A DNA stretch of 64,000 bases, from NCBI RefSeq assembly GCF_024171955.1, contig NZ_JAMTCS010000004.1, positions 310,001-374,000 on the forward strand, written 5' to 3'. This document shows, one piece after another, positions 42,180 to 50,533 of this stretch (positions are counted from its first letter, which is position 1; each line of letters starts with the position of its first letter). The notes under the pieces are model-generated. The model had not been told where the DNA came from and ran no database searches. It saw only the letters and a program-made list of their open reading frames with translations. The stretch comes from Promicromonospora thailandica. GTDB taxonomy: Bacteria > Actinomycetota > Actinomycetes > Actinomycetales > Cellulomonadaceae. The translations under genes and the position numbers were made by a program.

Positions 42180-43124
42180 GTGCAGGTTCTCGACACCGCC
42201 ACCGTGCCGCCCAGCGACCGACTCGACATGCTCGTCGACTCGATGACCAGCGCAGCCATGGCCACGACGTTCACGCCCGCGCGACCCGACGACCGGGTCC
42301 GCCTGGCCATGAGCGCCTGGCACCTCGGCGCCGTCGGCCTGTTCGACGCCGCCTGCTCGGCCCACACCCTGCGTCGCGACGCACGCAAAGCCGCTGACGA
42401 CGAGCCCGCCTCGCTGCTCCTCACCTACGGGCTGCGCGGCACCGGCGTGCACACCCACCTCGGCCGTGCGCTCACGGTCAGGCCGGCCCTGCTGTGGGCG
42501 ACGGACCTGACCGAGTCGTACGTGCACCGCATCGACGACACCCGCACCCTCACCGCCAAGATCGAGATCGCCGCGCTGGGCATCCCGCACGACCTGCTCC
42601 GACCGGCTCTGGAACACATCGGCACGAACCCGCTCACGCCCTTGTTCGTCAGCCACATCACGGGAGTCCGGCGCATCGCCGACCAGGTCGACGGGGACGC
42701 GGCAGCGGCACTCGGGGCCGCGACGCTGTCCCTTGCCCGCGCCCTGGTGGCGAGCAGCACCACCGACGAACACCTCGAGCGCGACGCCCTGGAGGACGCG
42801 CTCCTGCTCCGCGTCCAGGACTTCGCCCGTCGCCACCTCGGTGACCCCGCCCTCGACGCCGACCTGATAGCGCGGGCCCACCACGTCTCGGTGCGGCACC
42901 TCTACAAGGTGTGCGCGCGAGCGGAGCTCCGACTGGAGCAGTGGATCATCCGCGAACGCCTCAGCTGTGCGGCCGACGAGCTCGCCCGCCGCTCGCCCAC
43001 GAGCGGCACCATCGCCGCCACGGCGCACCGGTGGGGGTTCACCAGCCCGTCCCACTTCGCCACACGCTTCCGAGCGGCGTACGGCGTGACGCCCCGTGAA
43101 TGGCAGCTGCTGCACCACCGGTAA
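42180..43124 (+). CDS. AraC-family regulator with AraC_binding_2-like domain
   Basis: This is a 314-residue regulator with an N-terminal AraC_binding_2-type sensor (FDAACSAHTLRRDARKA, LWATDLTESYVH) and a C-terminal HTH_18 (RAHHVSVRHLYKVCARAEL, then WGFTSPSHFATRFRAAYG). I chose the GTG at 42180 because GTGAGGTG lies upstream; the frame is open to 42033. It is divergent from the two-hydrolase operon. Confidence 0.85.
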   Translation: MQVLDTATVPPSDRLDMLVDSMTSAAMATTFTPARPDDRVRLAMSAWHLGAVGLFDAACSAHTLRRDARKAADDEPASLLLTYGLRGTGVHTHLGRALTVRPALLWATDLTESYVHRIDDTRTLTAKIEIAALGIPHDLLRPALEHIGTNPLTPLFVSHITGVRRIADQVDGDAAAALGAATLSLARALVASSTTDEHLERDALEDALLLRVQDFARRHLGDPALDADLIARAHHVSVRHLYKVCARAELRLEQWIIRERLSCAADELARRSPTSGTIAATAHRWGFTSPSHFATRFRAAYGVTPREWQLLHHR

Positions 43125-43160
43125 CCGCTGATGCTGGGCGGGCGCCCCGAGGGGCTCGGC

Positions 43161-43622
43161 TCAACCGTCCCGGCCGAAGGACCGCAGGTCGCTGCGCAGC
43201 CGCTCGGTCTTCGGATCCCACCCGTAGGTGAGGTCTCGGACGTCGAGCGCGCGCAGGACCAGGGCGCGGTCCGCCTCCCCGATCTGGCCGGTCAGGCGCA
43301 GCAGCGTGAACCCCGCGCCGATGACGATGTCGTTCAGGTCGACGTCGTCCTCGTTCAGGTCGGACGGCGCCGGCGTCCCGTCCTCGAACCACTCCGGTGC
43401 GATCTGCTGCAGCGTCGACGTGCTGTCCAGCTCGTCGATCCGCTGCACCCCCTCGGCCAGCAGGTCCCAGCCCTCGTCGTTGCCGAAGGGCGCGAAATCG
43501 TCGGCCGGGTCGTCATAGATCGGGTCCCGGAAATGAGCGGCGAAGGCGGGGTGCTTGGGGCCCAGGTCCTCGTCCGTGCCGGTGTCGTCCATCTCGGGGT
43601 CCATCCTGTCGTCCGCATTCAT
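43161..43622 (-). CDS. Hypothetical acidic protein, 153 residues
   Basis: This is a very acidic soluble protein (many Asp and Glu, MDPEMDDTGTDEDLG near the start) without a known domain. It contains a helical C-terminal half (IGEADRALVLRALDVRDLTY). Its ATG overlaps the stop of the upstream small gene (ATGA), so the pair is co-translated. Confidence 0.6.
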   Translation of the reverse strand: MNADDRMDPEMDDTGTDEDLGPKHPAFAAHFRDPIYDDPADDFAPFGNDEGWDLLAEGVQRIDELDSTSTLQQIAPEWFEDGTPAPSDLNEDDVDLNDIVIGAGFTLLRLTGQIGEADRALVLRALDVRDLTYGWDPKTERLRSDLRSFGRDG

Positions 43623-43936
43623 CGACGTACCTCGCCACGTGAGCCGGCCAGGGCGGCGGACCCCGAGCGGGCGAGGCCGACCTGTGATCCGGGAGCCCCG
43701 AGATCGTGGGACCAGACGATGGCGCCGTCGGCGCCCAGGCGGACGACGGTGTCCCCCACGGCGTACACGACGTCGCCGTCGTGGGTGGTCAGGACGTCGT
43801 CATCCGCCGTCGGTCGCGGGTACCCGTCCGGCAGAGCGATGGTCACGTGTCCGACGAGCGGACTCCCGTCGGCTGCGCTGCGTGCCAGATCCGTGACGCT
43901 GATCTGCTCGCCGTCGCTCCATGAGTACCAAGACAC
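43619..43936 (-). CDS. Hypothetical beta-rich protein
   Basis: This 105-residue protein from a GTG at 43936 reads VSWYSWSDGEQISVTDL, then two short beta-hairpin modules (DGDVVYAVGDTVVRLGADG, then IVWSHDLG) like single blades of a propeller. The frame is open to 44056, but TACCGT six bases before this GTG marks a leaderless start. It overlaps the acidic protein gene by four bases. Confidence 0.55.
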   Translation of the reverse strand: MSWYSWSDGEQISVTDLARSAADGSPLVGHVTIALPDGYPRPTADDDVLTTHDGDVVYAVGDTVVRLGADGAIVWSHDLGAPGSQVGLARSGSAALAGSRGEVRR

Positions 43937-44087
43937 CAGCGCACGGTAGCGGACGTCGTCCGCGGTACCACGCCTGCCGTGCGACAGTTCGCCCGGGTGA
44001 ACAAGCGGCCGACGCGCGGGCGCGGTGACCCGCTGGCGAGCGTCCCGCCTGCTCATGGGCGTCCGTCGCGGGCTACCGACCTGGCAC

Positions 44088-44429
44088 TCACCGGTACGCC
44101 GCGACGACCTCGATGGTGCCGACGATGTTCGCGTTGAGCTCGTCCAGGTCCTCGGCCGGGATCCAGTACTCCAGGATCGTCACGCCGCCGACCTGCTGGA
44201 CCTCGTACCGGTCCAGGAACTTTGTGCTCACCTCGAACCGCGTCACGAATCCAGCGCCGGAGTGCTTCACGTTCCAGTCCCGGGCGATCCGCGTCGCGTA
44301 GTCCTCGTTCAGCACCGGGTAGAAGATCGGCTGGTCCGGGAGACGCGGAGGCCACGCCCGCCATCCCGTCGCCTCGACGAGGGCCAGCTCCTCCGGGCCT
44401 GTCGGCCGCCACAGGGTCACCGTCTCCAT
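44088..44429 (-). CDS. ADP-ribosylation/crystallin J1-like small protein
   Basis: This 113-residue protein matches a small family usually annotated ADP-ribosylation/crystallin J1. Markers are TLWRPTGPEELALVEATGWR, PRLPDQPIFYPVLNEDYA and TRIARDWNVKHSG. No catalytic motif of ADP-ribosylglycohydrolases is visible, so the annotation name should not be read as a function. AAGGA lies ten bases before the ATG at 44429. Confidence 0.7.
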   Translation of the reverse strand: METVTLWRPTGPEELALVEATGWRAWPPRLPDQPIFYPVLNEDYATRIARDWNVKHSGAGFVTRFEVSTKFLDRYEVQQVGGVTILEYWIPAEDLDELNANIVGTIEVVAAYR

Positions 44430-44486
44430 GGCGGGGATCCTTCCAGGGCTGCGGGCGACGGTCACGCTCATTGCGACGTCGTCACC

Positions 44487-44807
44487 TCACCCCTTGAGCG
44501 GGTCGTGCCCCCAGTTCATCAACGAGTACCGCCACGGCGTGTCCTTCACGTCCCCGTCCGGGCGTTGCGCCAGGTGCCGGTGCACGTAGCCGACCACCTT
44601 CCGCATGTGCGCCTCGTCGTCGTCCGTCAGGTCGGCCTTCTTCGTGCGCAGCAGCGTCACGATGCGCCGGCCGGACTCGTGCCCCACCGACTCGCCGCCG
44701 TCGGACTGGCCCACCGACTTCGACTCGTCGGTGTCCAGCCAGCGCTCGAGCTCGCTCGCCGTCATGTTCACGGCCTCACCGAAGTCGTCCCGGGTCTGGT
44801 CGCTCAT
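44487..44807 (-). CDS. DUF3140 family protein
   Basis: This is a 106-residue soluble protein with the DUF3140 pattern: SELERWLDTDES, GHESGRRIVTLLRTKKADL, HMRKVVGYVHRHLAQRP, then DTPWRYSLMNWGHDP. The function is unknown, and relatives lie near DNA-associated or stress genes. Its ATG overlaps the stop of the DUF2945 gene (ATGA), forming a two-gene unit. Confidence 0.8.
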   Translation of the reverse strand: MSDQTRDDFGEAVNMTASELERWLDTDESKSVGQSDGGESVGHESGRRIVTLLRTKKADLTDDDEAHMRKVVGYVHRHLAQRPDGDVKDTPWRYSLMNWGHDPLKG

Positions 44808-45019
44808 GCGTCCTCCTCCAGCGCCGACGGCTTGTGCACCGCGTCCTTGCCGGTCTTGTCGCTGCGCACGCGGTACTGCGGGTCGTCCTCCGACGCGCGG
44901 ACCGTCCGCCCCGCCGCGTCCGTGTCCTCGGTGATCTTCTCGACCACCTCGCCGTGCACGGTCTGCCCGTGGCTACGCCACGTGACCTCGTCGCCTGTGC
45001 CGTACGTGTCGTCGCTCAT
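44804..45019 (-). CDS. DUF2945/HVA1-type TUDOR-like protein
   Basis: This 71-residue protein has the DUF2945 (hypervirulence-associated TUDOR) signature: GDEVTWRSHGQTVHGEVVEK then YRVRSDKTGKDAVHKPSAL. Small SH3-like barrels of this type often pair with DUF3140 in actinobacteria. GAGGGC precedes the ATG at 45019. The 178 bases up to the divergent SARP gene hold the promoters of both. Confidence 0.8.
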   Translation of the reverse strand: MSDDTYGTGDEVTWRSHGQTVHGEVVEKITEDTDAAGRTVRASEDDPQYRVRSDKTGKDAVHKPSALEEDA

Positions 45020-45197
45020 GCCCTCAGGGTGTGCAGACCGGCCGCGGCTCGCATCAGCAGGACGTGCCGGACAACCCGCCGCGTGTATCAAACGCACCCG
45101 GCCCGACTCGTTCTCCCTGCGCACCAGAATGTGGGGCGCGCCCCGCTCGCCTGGGGCTCCGTCGTCTCGACGTCCGCACGCGACCTGGAAAGCCCCC

Positions 45198-47057
45198 ATG
45201 CCCGAACTTCGCCTGACCCTGCTCGGCCCGGTCCGCATGTGGCGGGACGGCGCCGCCGTGCCGCTGGGCTCTCCCCAGCAGCGCGCCGTGCTCGCCGTGC
45301 TGCTCCTGCACCAGGGGCGCGCCGTGCCCGCCGACGACCTCGTCGACGCCCTGTGGGGCGAGAACCCGCCACGGAGCGCGGGCGGGACGCTGCGCACGTA
45401 CGTCTCCCGGCTGCGGCAGGTGCTCGCCGGCTCCGCCGTCACGATCGAGACGGCGGACGACGGGTACGCCGTCCACACCCCGCCCGACGTCGTCGACACC
45501 GCTCTCTTCGAGACGCTCGTCGCCCGGGCGCGCGACCACGTGGCGGCGGGCGACCGGCGCGCCGCGAGCACGGTGCTGAGCCAGGCGCTCGCGCTGTGGT
45601 CGGGCGAGGGGCTCGACGGCGTGCCGGGCGAGTACGCCGCCCGGCACCGGTCCCGGTGGCAGGCCGCGCGCCTGGCCGCCGTCGAGCTGCGGTACAGCAC
45701 CATGCTCGACGCCGGGTCCGACATCTCGGACGAGGAGGACGTCGCGGCCGACCTGGCGCTGCTCGTGCATCAGCACCCCTACCGGGAACAGCTGCGGGAG
45801 CTGCTCATGCGCACGCTGTACCGGCGGGGCCGTCAGGCCGAGGCCCTGGCCGTGTACCGGGCGGGCGAGTCCCTGCTGCGCGAGGAGCTCGGCATCGATC
45901 CGGGGCCCGCGCTCCAGGCGGTGCACCAGCGGATCCTCGTGTCGGACCCGGCGCTCCTGACACCACCTCGGCACATCAGCATCGCGACCGGTGGTCCCGC
46001 GCCGGTCCTGCTGCCGCCGCGCATCCCCCAGTTCACCGGTCGGCAGGCCGAGCTCGCCCGCATCGAGACGGCGCTCGCGCCGCCCACCGACGGGTCCGTC
46101 ACGACCGTCGGGGTGCACGGCCTCGACGGTCTGGGGAGGTCGGCCCTCGTGGTCGAGGCGGCCCACCGCGCCGTCGGCCCCTTTCCGGGCGGCCGGCTGT
46201 ACGCCGACCTCGCCCACGCGTCCGGCGACCTCACCGAGATCCTCGGCGCCTGGCTGGTCGCCTACGGCGTGCCGACGGCGGACGTGCCCACCTCCGTGAG
46301 CGCCTGCGCGATCCGGCTGCGCGCCGCGGCCGGCGAGCGCCGGGTGCTGGCGGTGCTGGACGGCGTCGAGGACACCACCGTGCTGAGCCGGCTGGTCGGG
46401 GCGCTCCCGCCCGGCAGCGCGGTGCTCTTCGTGGCGCGCCGCCGGCAGCCTGAGCCGGCGTCCGCGACCTGGGTGCACGTGGGCCCGTTGCCCGACGACG
46501 ACGGGTTGCGCCTGCTGACCCAGATCACCGGCCCGGAACGGCTCGCGCGCGAGCCGGACGTCGTGGCCGGCCTGGTCTCGATCTCGTGCGGGTGGCCGCT
46601 GACGCTGCGCCTCATGGGCGGCCGCCTGAACGCGCACCCGCACTGGAGCGTCGCCACGGTGACCGACCAGCTGGTCCGGGAGCTCACCACTCCCCTCGGG
46701 ATCCTGCACGACGACTGCCTGCTGGCCGAGGCCCCGGTGCTCCGCGCCTTCGAACGGCTGCGACCGGCCCAGGCGCGGGCCCTGCTCCGCACCGCGGCGC
46801 TGGACGGCGACACCTTCTCGCTGAGCCAGGCCGCTGAGGTGCTGGACGCCACCTGCGAGGACGCCTGGAGCGTGCTCGACCCGCTCGTGGAGCTGGGCCT
46901 GCTCGACGAGGACGGCTCGGGCGGGCTCCTGCACAGCACCACCTACCGCATGGGCGGGGTGGTGCGCGCCTTCGCCCGGCGGCGGTCCGCGGAGGAGGGT
47001 GCGCCCGACGTCGTACCGGCGCGCCTGGGAGGGACCGTCCTCTCCGTGGTGCGCTGA
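45198..47057 (+). CDS. SARP/BTAD-family regulator with degenerate STAND ATPase
   Basis: This is a 619-residue AfsR-like regulator. An OmpR-type DNA-binding domain lies at about 1-95 (PLGSPQQRAVLAVLLLHQG, TLRTYVSRLRQVLAG), a BTAD domain at 100-245 (HPYREQLRELLMRTLYRRGR, ELGIDPGPALQAVH), then an NB-ARC-like region. Walker A near 308-315 reads GLDGLGRS, with Arg in place of the essential Lys, so ATP binding is doubtful; Walker B VLAVLDGVED remains. The family activates secondary metabolism or stress genes. Only a weak GGAAAG precedes the ATG. Confidence 0.87.
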   Translation: MPELRLTLLGPVRMWRDGAAVPLGSPQQRAVLAVLLLHQGRAVPADDLVDALWGENPPRSAGGTLRTYVSRLRQVLAGSAVTIETADDGYAVHTPPDVVDTALFETLVARARDHVAAGDRRAASTVLSQALALWSGEGLDGVPGEYAARHRSRWQAARLAAVELRYSTMLDAGSDISDEEDVAADLALLVHQHPYREQLRELLMRTLYRRGRQAEALAVYRAGESLLREELGIDPGPALQAVHQRILVSDPALLTPPRHISIATGGPAPVLLPPRIPQFTGRQAELARIETALAPPTDGSVTTVGVHGLDGLGRSALVVEAAHRAVGPFPGGRLYADLAHASGDLTEILGAWLVAYGVPTADVPTSVSACAIRLRAAAGERRVLAVLDGVEDTTVLSRLVGALPPGSAVLFVARRRQPEPASATWVHVGPLPDDDGLRLLTQITGPERLAREPDVVAGLVSISCGWPLTLRLMGGRLNAHPHWSVATVTDQLVRELTTPLGILHDDCLLAEAPVLRAFERLRPAQARALLRTAALDGDTFSLSQAAEVLDATCEDAWSVLDPLVELGLLDEDGSGGLLHSTTYRMGGVVRAFARRRSAEEGAPDVVPARLGGTVLSVVR

Positions 47058-47094
47058 GCCTCGTGACCGCCGCCGGTCCCGGCGGCCACGAGGC
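47058..47094. terminator. Bidirectional hairpin terminator
   Basis: GCCTCGTG (47058-47065) pairs with CACGAGGC (47087-47094), and CCGCCG with CGGCGG inside, giving 14 pairs with one A-C mismatch and a seven-base loop. It lies between the convergent SARP and FAD-oxidase genes. Confidence 0.75.
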
Positions 47095-47102
47095 CGTGCG
47101 GG

Positions 47103-48476
47103 TCAGGCGGCGGGGGCTACGGGGTGGTTGCCGCGTACGACGTCGGCGGGGTCGTACTGCGCCTTGACCCGCCCCAGCCGGGCCAGCACCGCGGGCTCCG
47201 CGAACGGCGCCCCGCCGCTGCGCTCGGCGAAGTTCAGGTAGCTGGTCCCGGTCGACCAGGGGCGCAAGGCCTGCGCCACGGCGTCCAGGACCTGGTGGGT
47301 CGCCTTCACCGCCGCCTCGTCCGGCGTGATCGTGACGGTGAAGACGGCGTAGGCCGCGTCCAGCCCGGACACCGCGCCGCCGGTGCCGGGCTGCGGCGCC
47401 AGCGCACCGCCCAGGTGCCGGATCTCGGTGCTGAGCAGGGAGAAGTCGGTGTCCGGCCCGGTCAGCGCCAGGTAGGCGTCCAGGGCTTCGGCCGGGAGCG
47501 CACCGAGCAGGACGCCGTCGCCCGCCGCGGGCACCGGCTGGGGCGGGTCCATGTGGATCTGCGCCAGGTCGTGCGGCGTGCAGGGGTGCACGGTGTCCAT
47601 GACCGGCGCCAGCTCGCGCAGCGGCGCGAGCACCGCGTCGGTCCGATCCTGGTCCAGGAGGGAGACCAGCTCGACCGCCACGAACGACTGCCCGCGCACC
47701 GGCTCCGGGATCTCCTCCAGCGGCGGGAAGCGGAGCAGCCGGCCGATCGAGGTCACCTCGTCCGGGAGGGTCGCCGTCCACTCGCGCCAGGCGTGCAGCA
47801 CCTCGGCGGCGCGCTCGACGGGCCAGAACAGCGTGCCGCCGTGCAGGTCGCCCACCGGAACGAGGTCGAGCTCCAGGGCCGTGACCACCGCGAAGCTGCC
47901 GCCGCCACCGCGCACCGCCCAGAACAGGTCCGGCTCGGTGGACGCGTCGATGCGGCGCAGCACGCCGTCCGCCGTCACGGCCTCCGCCGCCACCACCCCG
48001 TTCGCGGCCAGGCCGTGCTTGCGGGCCAGCCACGACAGGCCGCCGCCGAGCGTGTAGCCCACGACGCCCACGTCGGCCGCACTCCCCGCCAGGCCCATGA
48101 GCCCGTACGGTGCGGCGGCCGCCGTCACGTCGCCCCACAACGCACCCGCCTCGACGCGGACCGTCCGCTTCTCCGGGTCGACCGCCACGCCACGCATCCG
48201 CGACGTCTTGACGAGCACCGTGCCAGACAGCGACCCGAGCGGATTCGCGTTGTGCCCGGTGGCCTGGGCCGCCACGCGCAGCCCCGCGGCGCGCGCGGCA
48301 TCCACCGCCGCGACGACGTCGTCGGCGTTCTCGGCCAGGACCACGGCCTCCGGGCGCTGGTCGACGGTCAGCTGCCACGCCTGCCGCGCGCCGTCCCAGT
48401 CGGCGTCTCCGGGAAGGACGAGGGCGCCGGTGAGGCGGGCGCGCAGGGTGGTGGTGTCGAGGTCGTACGAGGACAT
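47103..48476 (-). CDS. FAD-binding oxidoreductase, berberine-bridge-like (PCMH type)
   Basis: This 457-residue flavoenzyme has a PCMH-type FAD domain with QATGHNANPLGS, whose His is placed to bind FAD covalently. GYTLGGGLSWLARKHGLAAN and GGGGSFAVVTALEL follow, with the C-terminal BBE motif YDPADVVRGNHPV. The second covalent Cys of bicovalent enzymes is missing: the segment before VGVVGY reads GSAAD. It probably oxidises a sugar, alkaloid or phenolic compound using oxygen. The ATG at 48476 follows GGAGC; an ATG at 48506 is possible. Confidence 0.85.
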   Translation of the reverse strand: MSSYDLDTTTLRARLTGALVLPGDADWDGARQAWQLTVDQRPEAVVLAENADDVVAAVDAARAAGLRVAAQATGHNANPLGSLSGTVLVKTSRMRGVAVDPEKRTVRVEAGALWGDVTAAAAPYGLMGLAGSAADVGVVGYTLGGGLSWLARKHGLAANGVVAAEAVTADGVLRRIDASTEPDLFWAVRGGGGSFAVVTALELDLVPVGDLHGGTLFWPVERAAEVLHAWREWTATLPDEVTSIGRLLRFPPLEEIPEPVRGQSFVAVELVSLLDQDRTDAVLAPLRELAPVMDTVHPCTPHDLAQIHMDPPQPVPAAGDGVLLGALPAEALDAYLALTGPDTDFSLLSTEIRHLGGALAPQPGTGGAVSGLDAAYAVFTVTITPDEAAVKATHQVLDAVAQALRPWSTGTSYLNFAERSGGAPFAEPAVLARLGRVKAQYDPADVVRGNHPVAPAA

Positions 48477-48621
48477 GGGGTGGTGCTCCGTTTCGATCGG
48501 GTTCAACGGGGCCGATCGTTGCGGGGCCGTGTCGATGCTCGGTTGACGTGTGGTTGACGGCGGGAGCGCGCTCGTCGACTTTGCGAGCCGCTACCGGGTG
48601 GGAGGCTCTACCGTGTGGCGG

Positions 48622-49038
48622 ATGGAGCGGTCACCCGAGGAGAACCCCACCGACCGGCGCGGTGGGTGGGCAGTGGTCGAGAAGGTCGCGTCCGTCGGCT
48701 CGGTCCTCGCGATCATCCTCGTCTTCTGGAACTTCCTGGCCGCCTACCTGTGCTTCTTCGGCGCTACCTGCACGCCCGACACCCAGCAGATCGTGACCTA
48801 CAGAGTGCTGGCCGGCGTCACTGTGCTGCTCGTCGTCGTGACTGTCTGGTCGGCCGTGCGCAACGGCAGACGGTGGGTGTTCCTCTGGCACGGGCTGGTC
48901 GCTGTCACCGCCGTCGCCGCGCTGGTTCTGTTCGCCGTGCCGCAGGTTCGTTGGGATAGCCCGCTGCCCCAGATGACCACCTTCGAGAACGGCGAGCAGT
49001 GTTACACGGGCGGGACGGGGTTCTGTCAGGGTGGGTGA
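48622..49038 (+). CDS. Small membrane protein, hypothetical
   Basis: This 138-residue protein has three hydrophobic helices (VGSVLAIILVFWNFLAAYLC, VLAGVTVLLVVVTVWSAV, GLVAVTAVAALVLFAV), a Cys pair between the first two and a C-terminal outside tail with two more Cys. No family is recognised. TACCGT lies seven bases before the ATG at 48622, a leaderless start; the frame is open upstream to 48550. Confidence 0.6.
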   Translation: MERSPEENPTDRRGGWAVVEKVASVGSVLAIILVFWNFLAAYLCFFGATCTPDTQQIVTYRVLAGVTVLLVVVTVWSAVRNGRRWVFLWHGLVAVTAVAALVLFAVPQVRWDSPLPQMTTFENGEQCYTGGTGFCQGG

Positions 49039-49239
49039 GCGGGGTCGTTGGGGCGCGGCTGGGGCCGTCGGAGGCGCGTCTGTAGGCGCCCTCAAGCCTC
49101 GGCGGCCGGTCTGAGGGGGAGCGACAGACCAGAAGTTGATCATGTGGTTTGGAGGCATTCGATCGTTGGAATTCTGCGGTTTCCAGCGTAGCCGGTGACG
49201 GTCATGCCTGCTGCGTGCCACTCCGGGACAGGTGCCGAC

Positions 49240-49660
49240 GCCGGCCCACGAATCGAGCATTACGTCGAAGGTATTTGCGAGTCGGCGCATGTCTTCTCCC
49301 GCACCGTGACGTGTCGTGGTCGAGAACATCCACTTATACGGGCGATGGGTCAATTCCCATCGCAGGTGAACGTGACCGTCGTGCCGCGCTGTCACCCGGA
49401 GCTCGGACTCGAACGAGAGCCACGTACGCTCGCCGGCCCAGACGCGGAAGTCCTCATATATCCCTCGTAGGAACTGGGGAAGTTCGCTGGTCCCCAGAAG
49501 AAGGACCTGGTGGTCCCCGACCGCGCGTCAGCATGCCTACGAAGTGCGGGTCGTCGGGACCGTACAGAAGGGCCTTCTCGAACTCCAAGCGCAGCCCTGT
49601 CTAATTGGTGATGCGCAGGGTTGACGGATCGTCGCTGTCCAGGAGCACCCGATGCACGTT
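49240..49660 (-). pseudogene. Decayed DUF6228 family gene
   Basis: Minus-strand frames carry pieces of a DUF6228 protein. One frame gives VHRVLLDSDDPSTLRITN, a TAG stop, then TGLRLEFEKALLYGPDDPHF. A second frame gives LPQFLRGIYEDFRVWAGERT, WLSFESELRVTARHDGHV and GAGEDMRRLANTF. An internal stop and at least one frameshift separate them, and no stop closes the C-terminus. The rest of 49039-49867 holds no other gene that I can support. Confidence 0.65.
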
Positions 49661-49867
49661 ACCGGCGCCTTGAACAAGGACCTACCTCATTGCCGCTGTC
49701 ACACGCGCATGCAAGGCGGCCCGCAACGAGCCGCACCGGATCGGCACGCAGGACCGCATCGCCGCGCGTCGGCGGCTACGCACACCGAGCGGTTCGAATG
49801 CAGTTACTTCTGCCGGAAGTCGACGCATTACTGCTAGGATCGCTGGCCGAGGGGTGGTGAGGTCATC

Positions 49868-50533
49868 GTGATCATCGTCAACGTCGGCCGTTCGTGGCCG
49901 AAGGCACAGTCCGAGCAGCAGCGCACCGATGCCATCGAGAGCGGTTGGCCGATCCGTGGCACCAATCTCCCGTCGGTCGACATGCCGGAAGAGGTGCCGC
50001 AGCTGTTTGGGGGGAAGGCCCGCAACGGGGCCATGCTCGAAGACCTGACGCGCTTGGTCGGCAACCTGGACTTCCTCGTCGCGGTCTCGTCAAACGTCGT
50101 GGTCGACGTCCGCATCATCGATCACTGGGACGTTTTCGACGATCGGCTCGCGTTCAAGACGAGCGTGCCGAGTTGGCGCGCCTCCGTGGTCGGTGAGCGA
50201 CTTCCGGCCGATCTAGCGTGGCAGCGCGGCGAATCCTGGCCGCTCAAGACGGCCGAGTCGTATTGGCTGGACGACGTCATCAAGACCGAGACGGTTCACG
50301 TCGGTGGTTACACCGTGCATCTACTCCCAGACGGCACCCTGCACGTGACCCTCCCGCGGGCATCGGGACTTGTGACAGTCGGGTCTCATGATCAGCCCGT
50401 TCCCGCCCACAGACCGCACGCCGTCCGCGACCCTGATGCCGAGGCCGTCGAAGAGCTCGAGACCGAGAAGGCCGCGATTCGCGTGTGGGAGAAGCAGCAA
50501 GAGAGCCGAGCGATGAAGCGGCAGCAGTCATGA
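49868..50533 (+). CDS. Hypothetical protein paired with CoiA-like gene
   Basis: This 221-residue soluble protein starts at GTG 49868 after a purine-rich GGGGTGGTGAGG. It begins MIIVNVGRSWPKAQSEQQRT, has a middle beta-rich domain and ends in a charged coiled coil (EAVEELETEKAAIRVWEKQQ). No family is recognised. Its stop overlaps the start of the CoiA-like gene (ATGA). GC content and codon bias are lower than in the first 25 kb. Confidence 0.6.
   Translation: MIIVNVGRSWPKAQSEQQRTDAIESGWPIRGTNLPSVDMPEEVPQLFGGKARNGAMLEDLTRLVGNLDFLVAVSSNVVVDVRIIDHWDVFDDRLAFKTSVPSWRASVVGERLPADLAWQRGESWPLKTAESYWLDDVIKTETVHVGGYTVHLLPDGTLHVTLPRASGLVTVGSHDQPVPAHRPHAVRDPDAEAVEELETEKAAIRVWEKQQESRAMKRQQS

Noticed and set aside
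49195-49470. 91-codon plus-strand ORF
   Set aside because: It lies opposite the DUF6228 pseudogene, whose minus-strand frames match the family far better.
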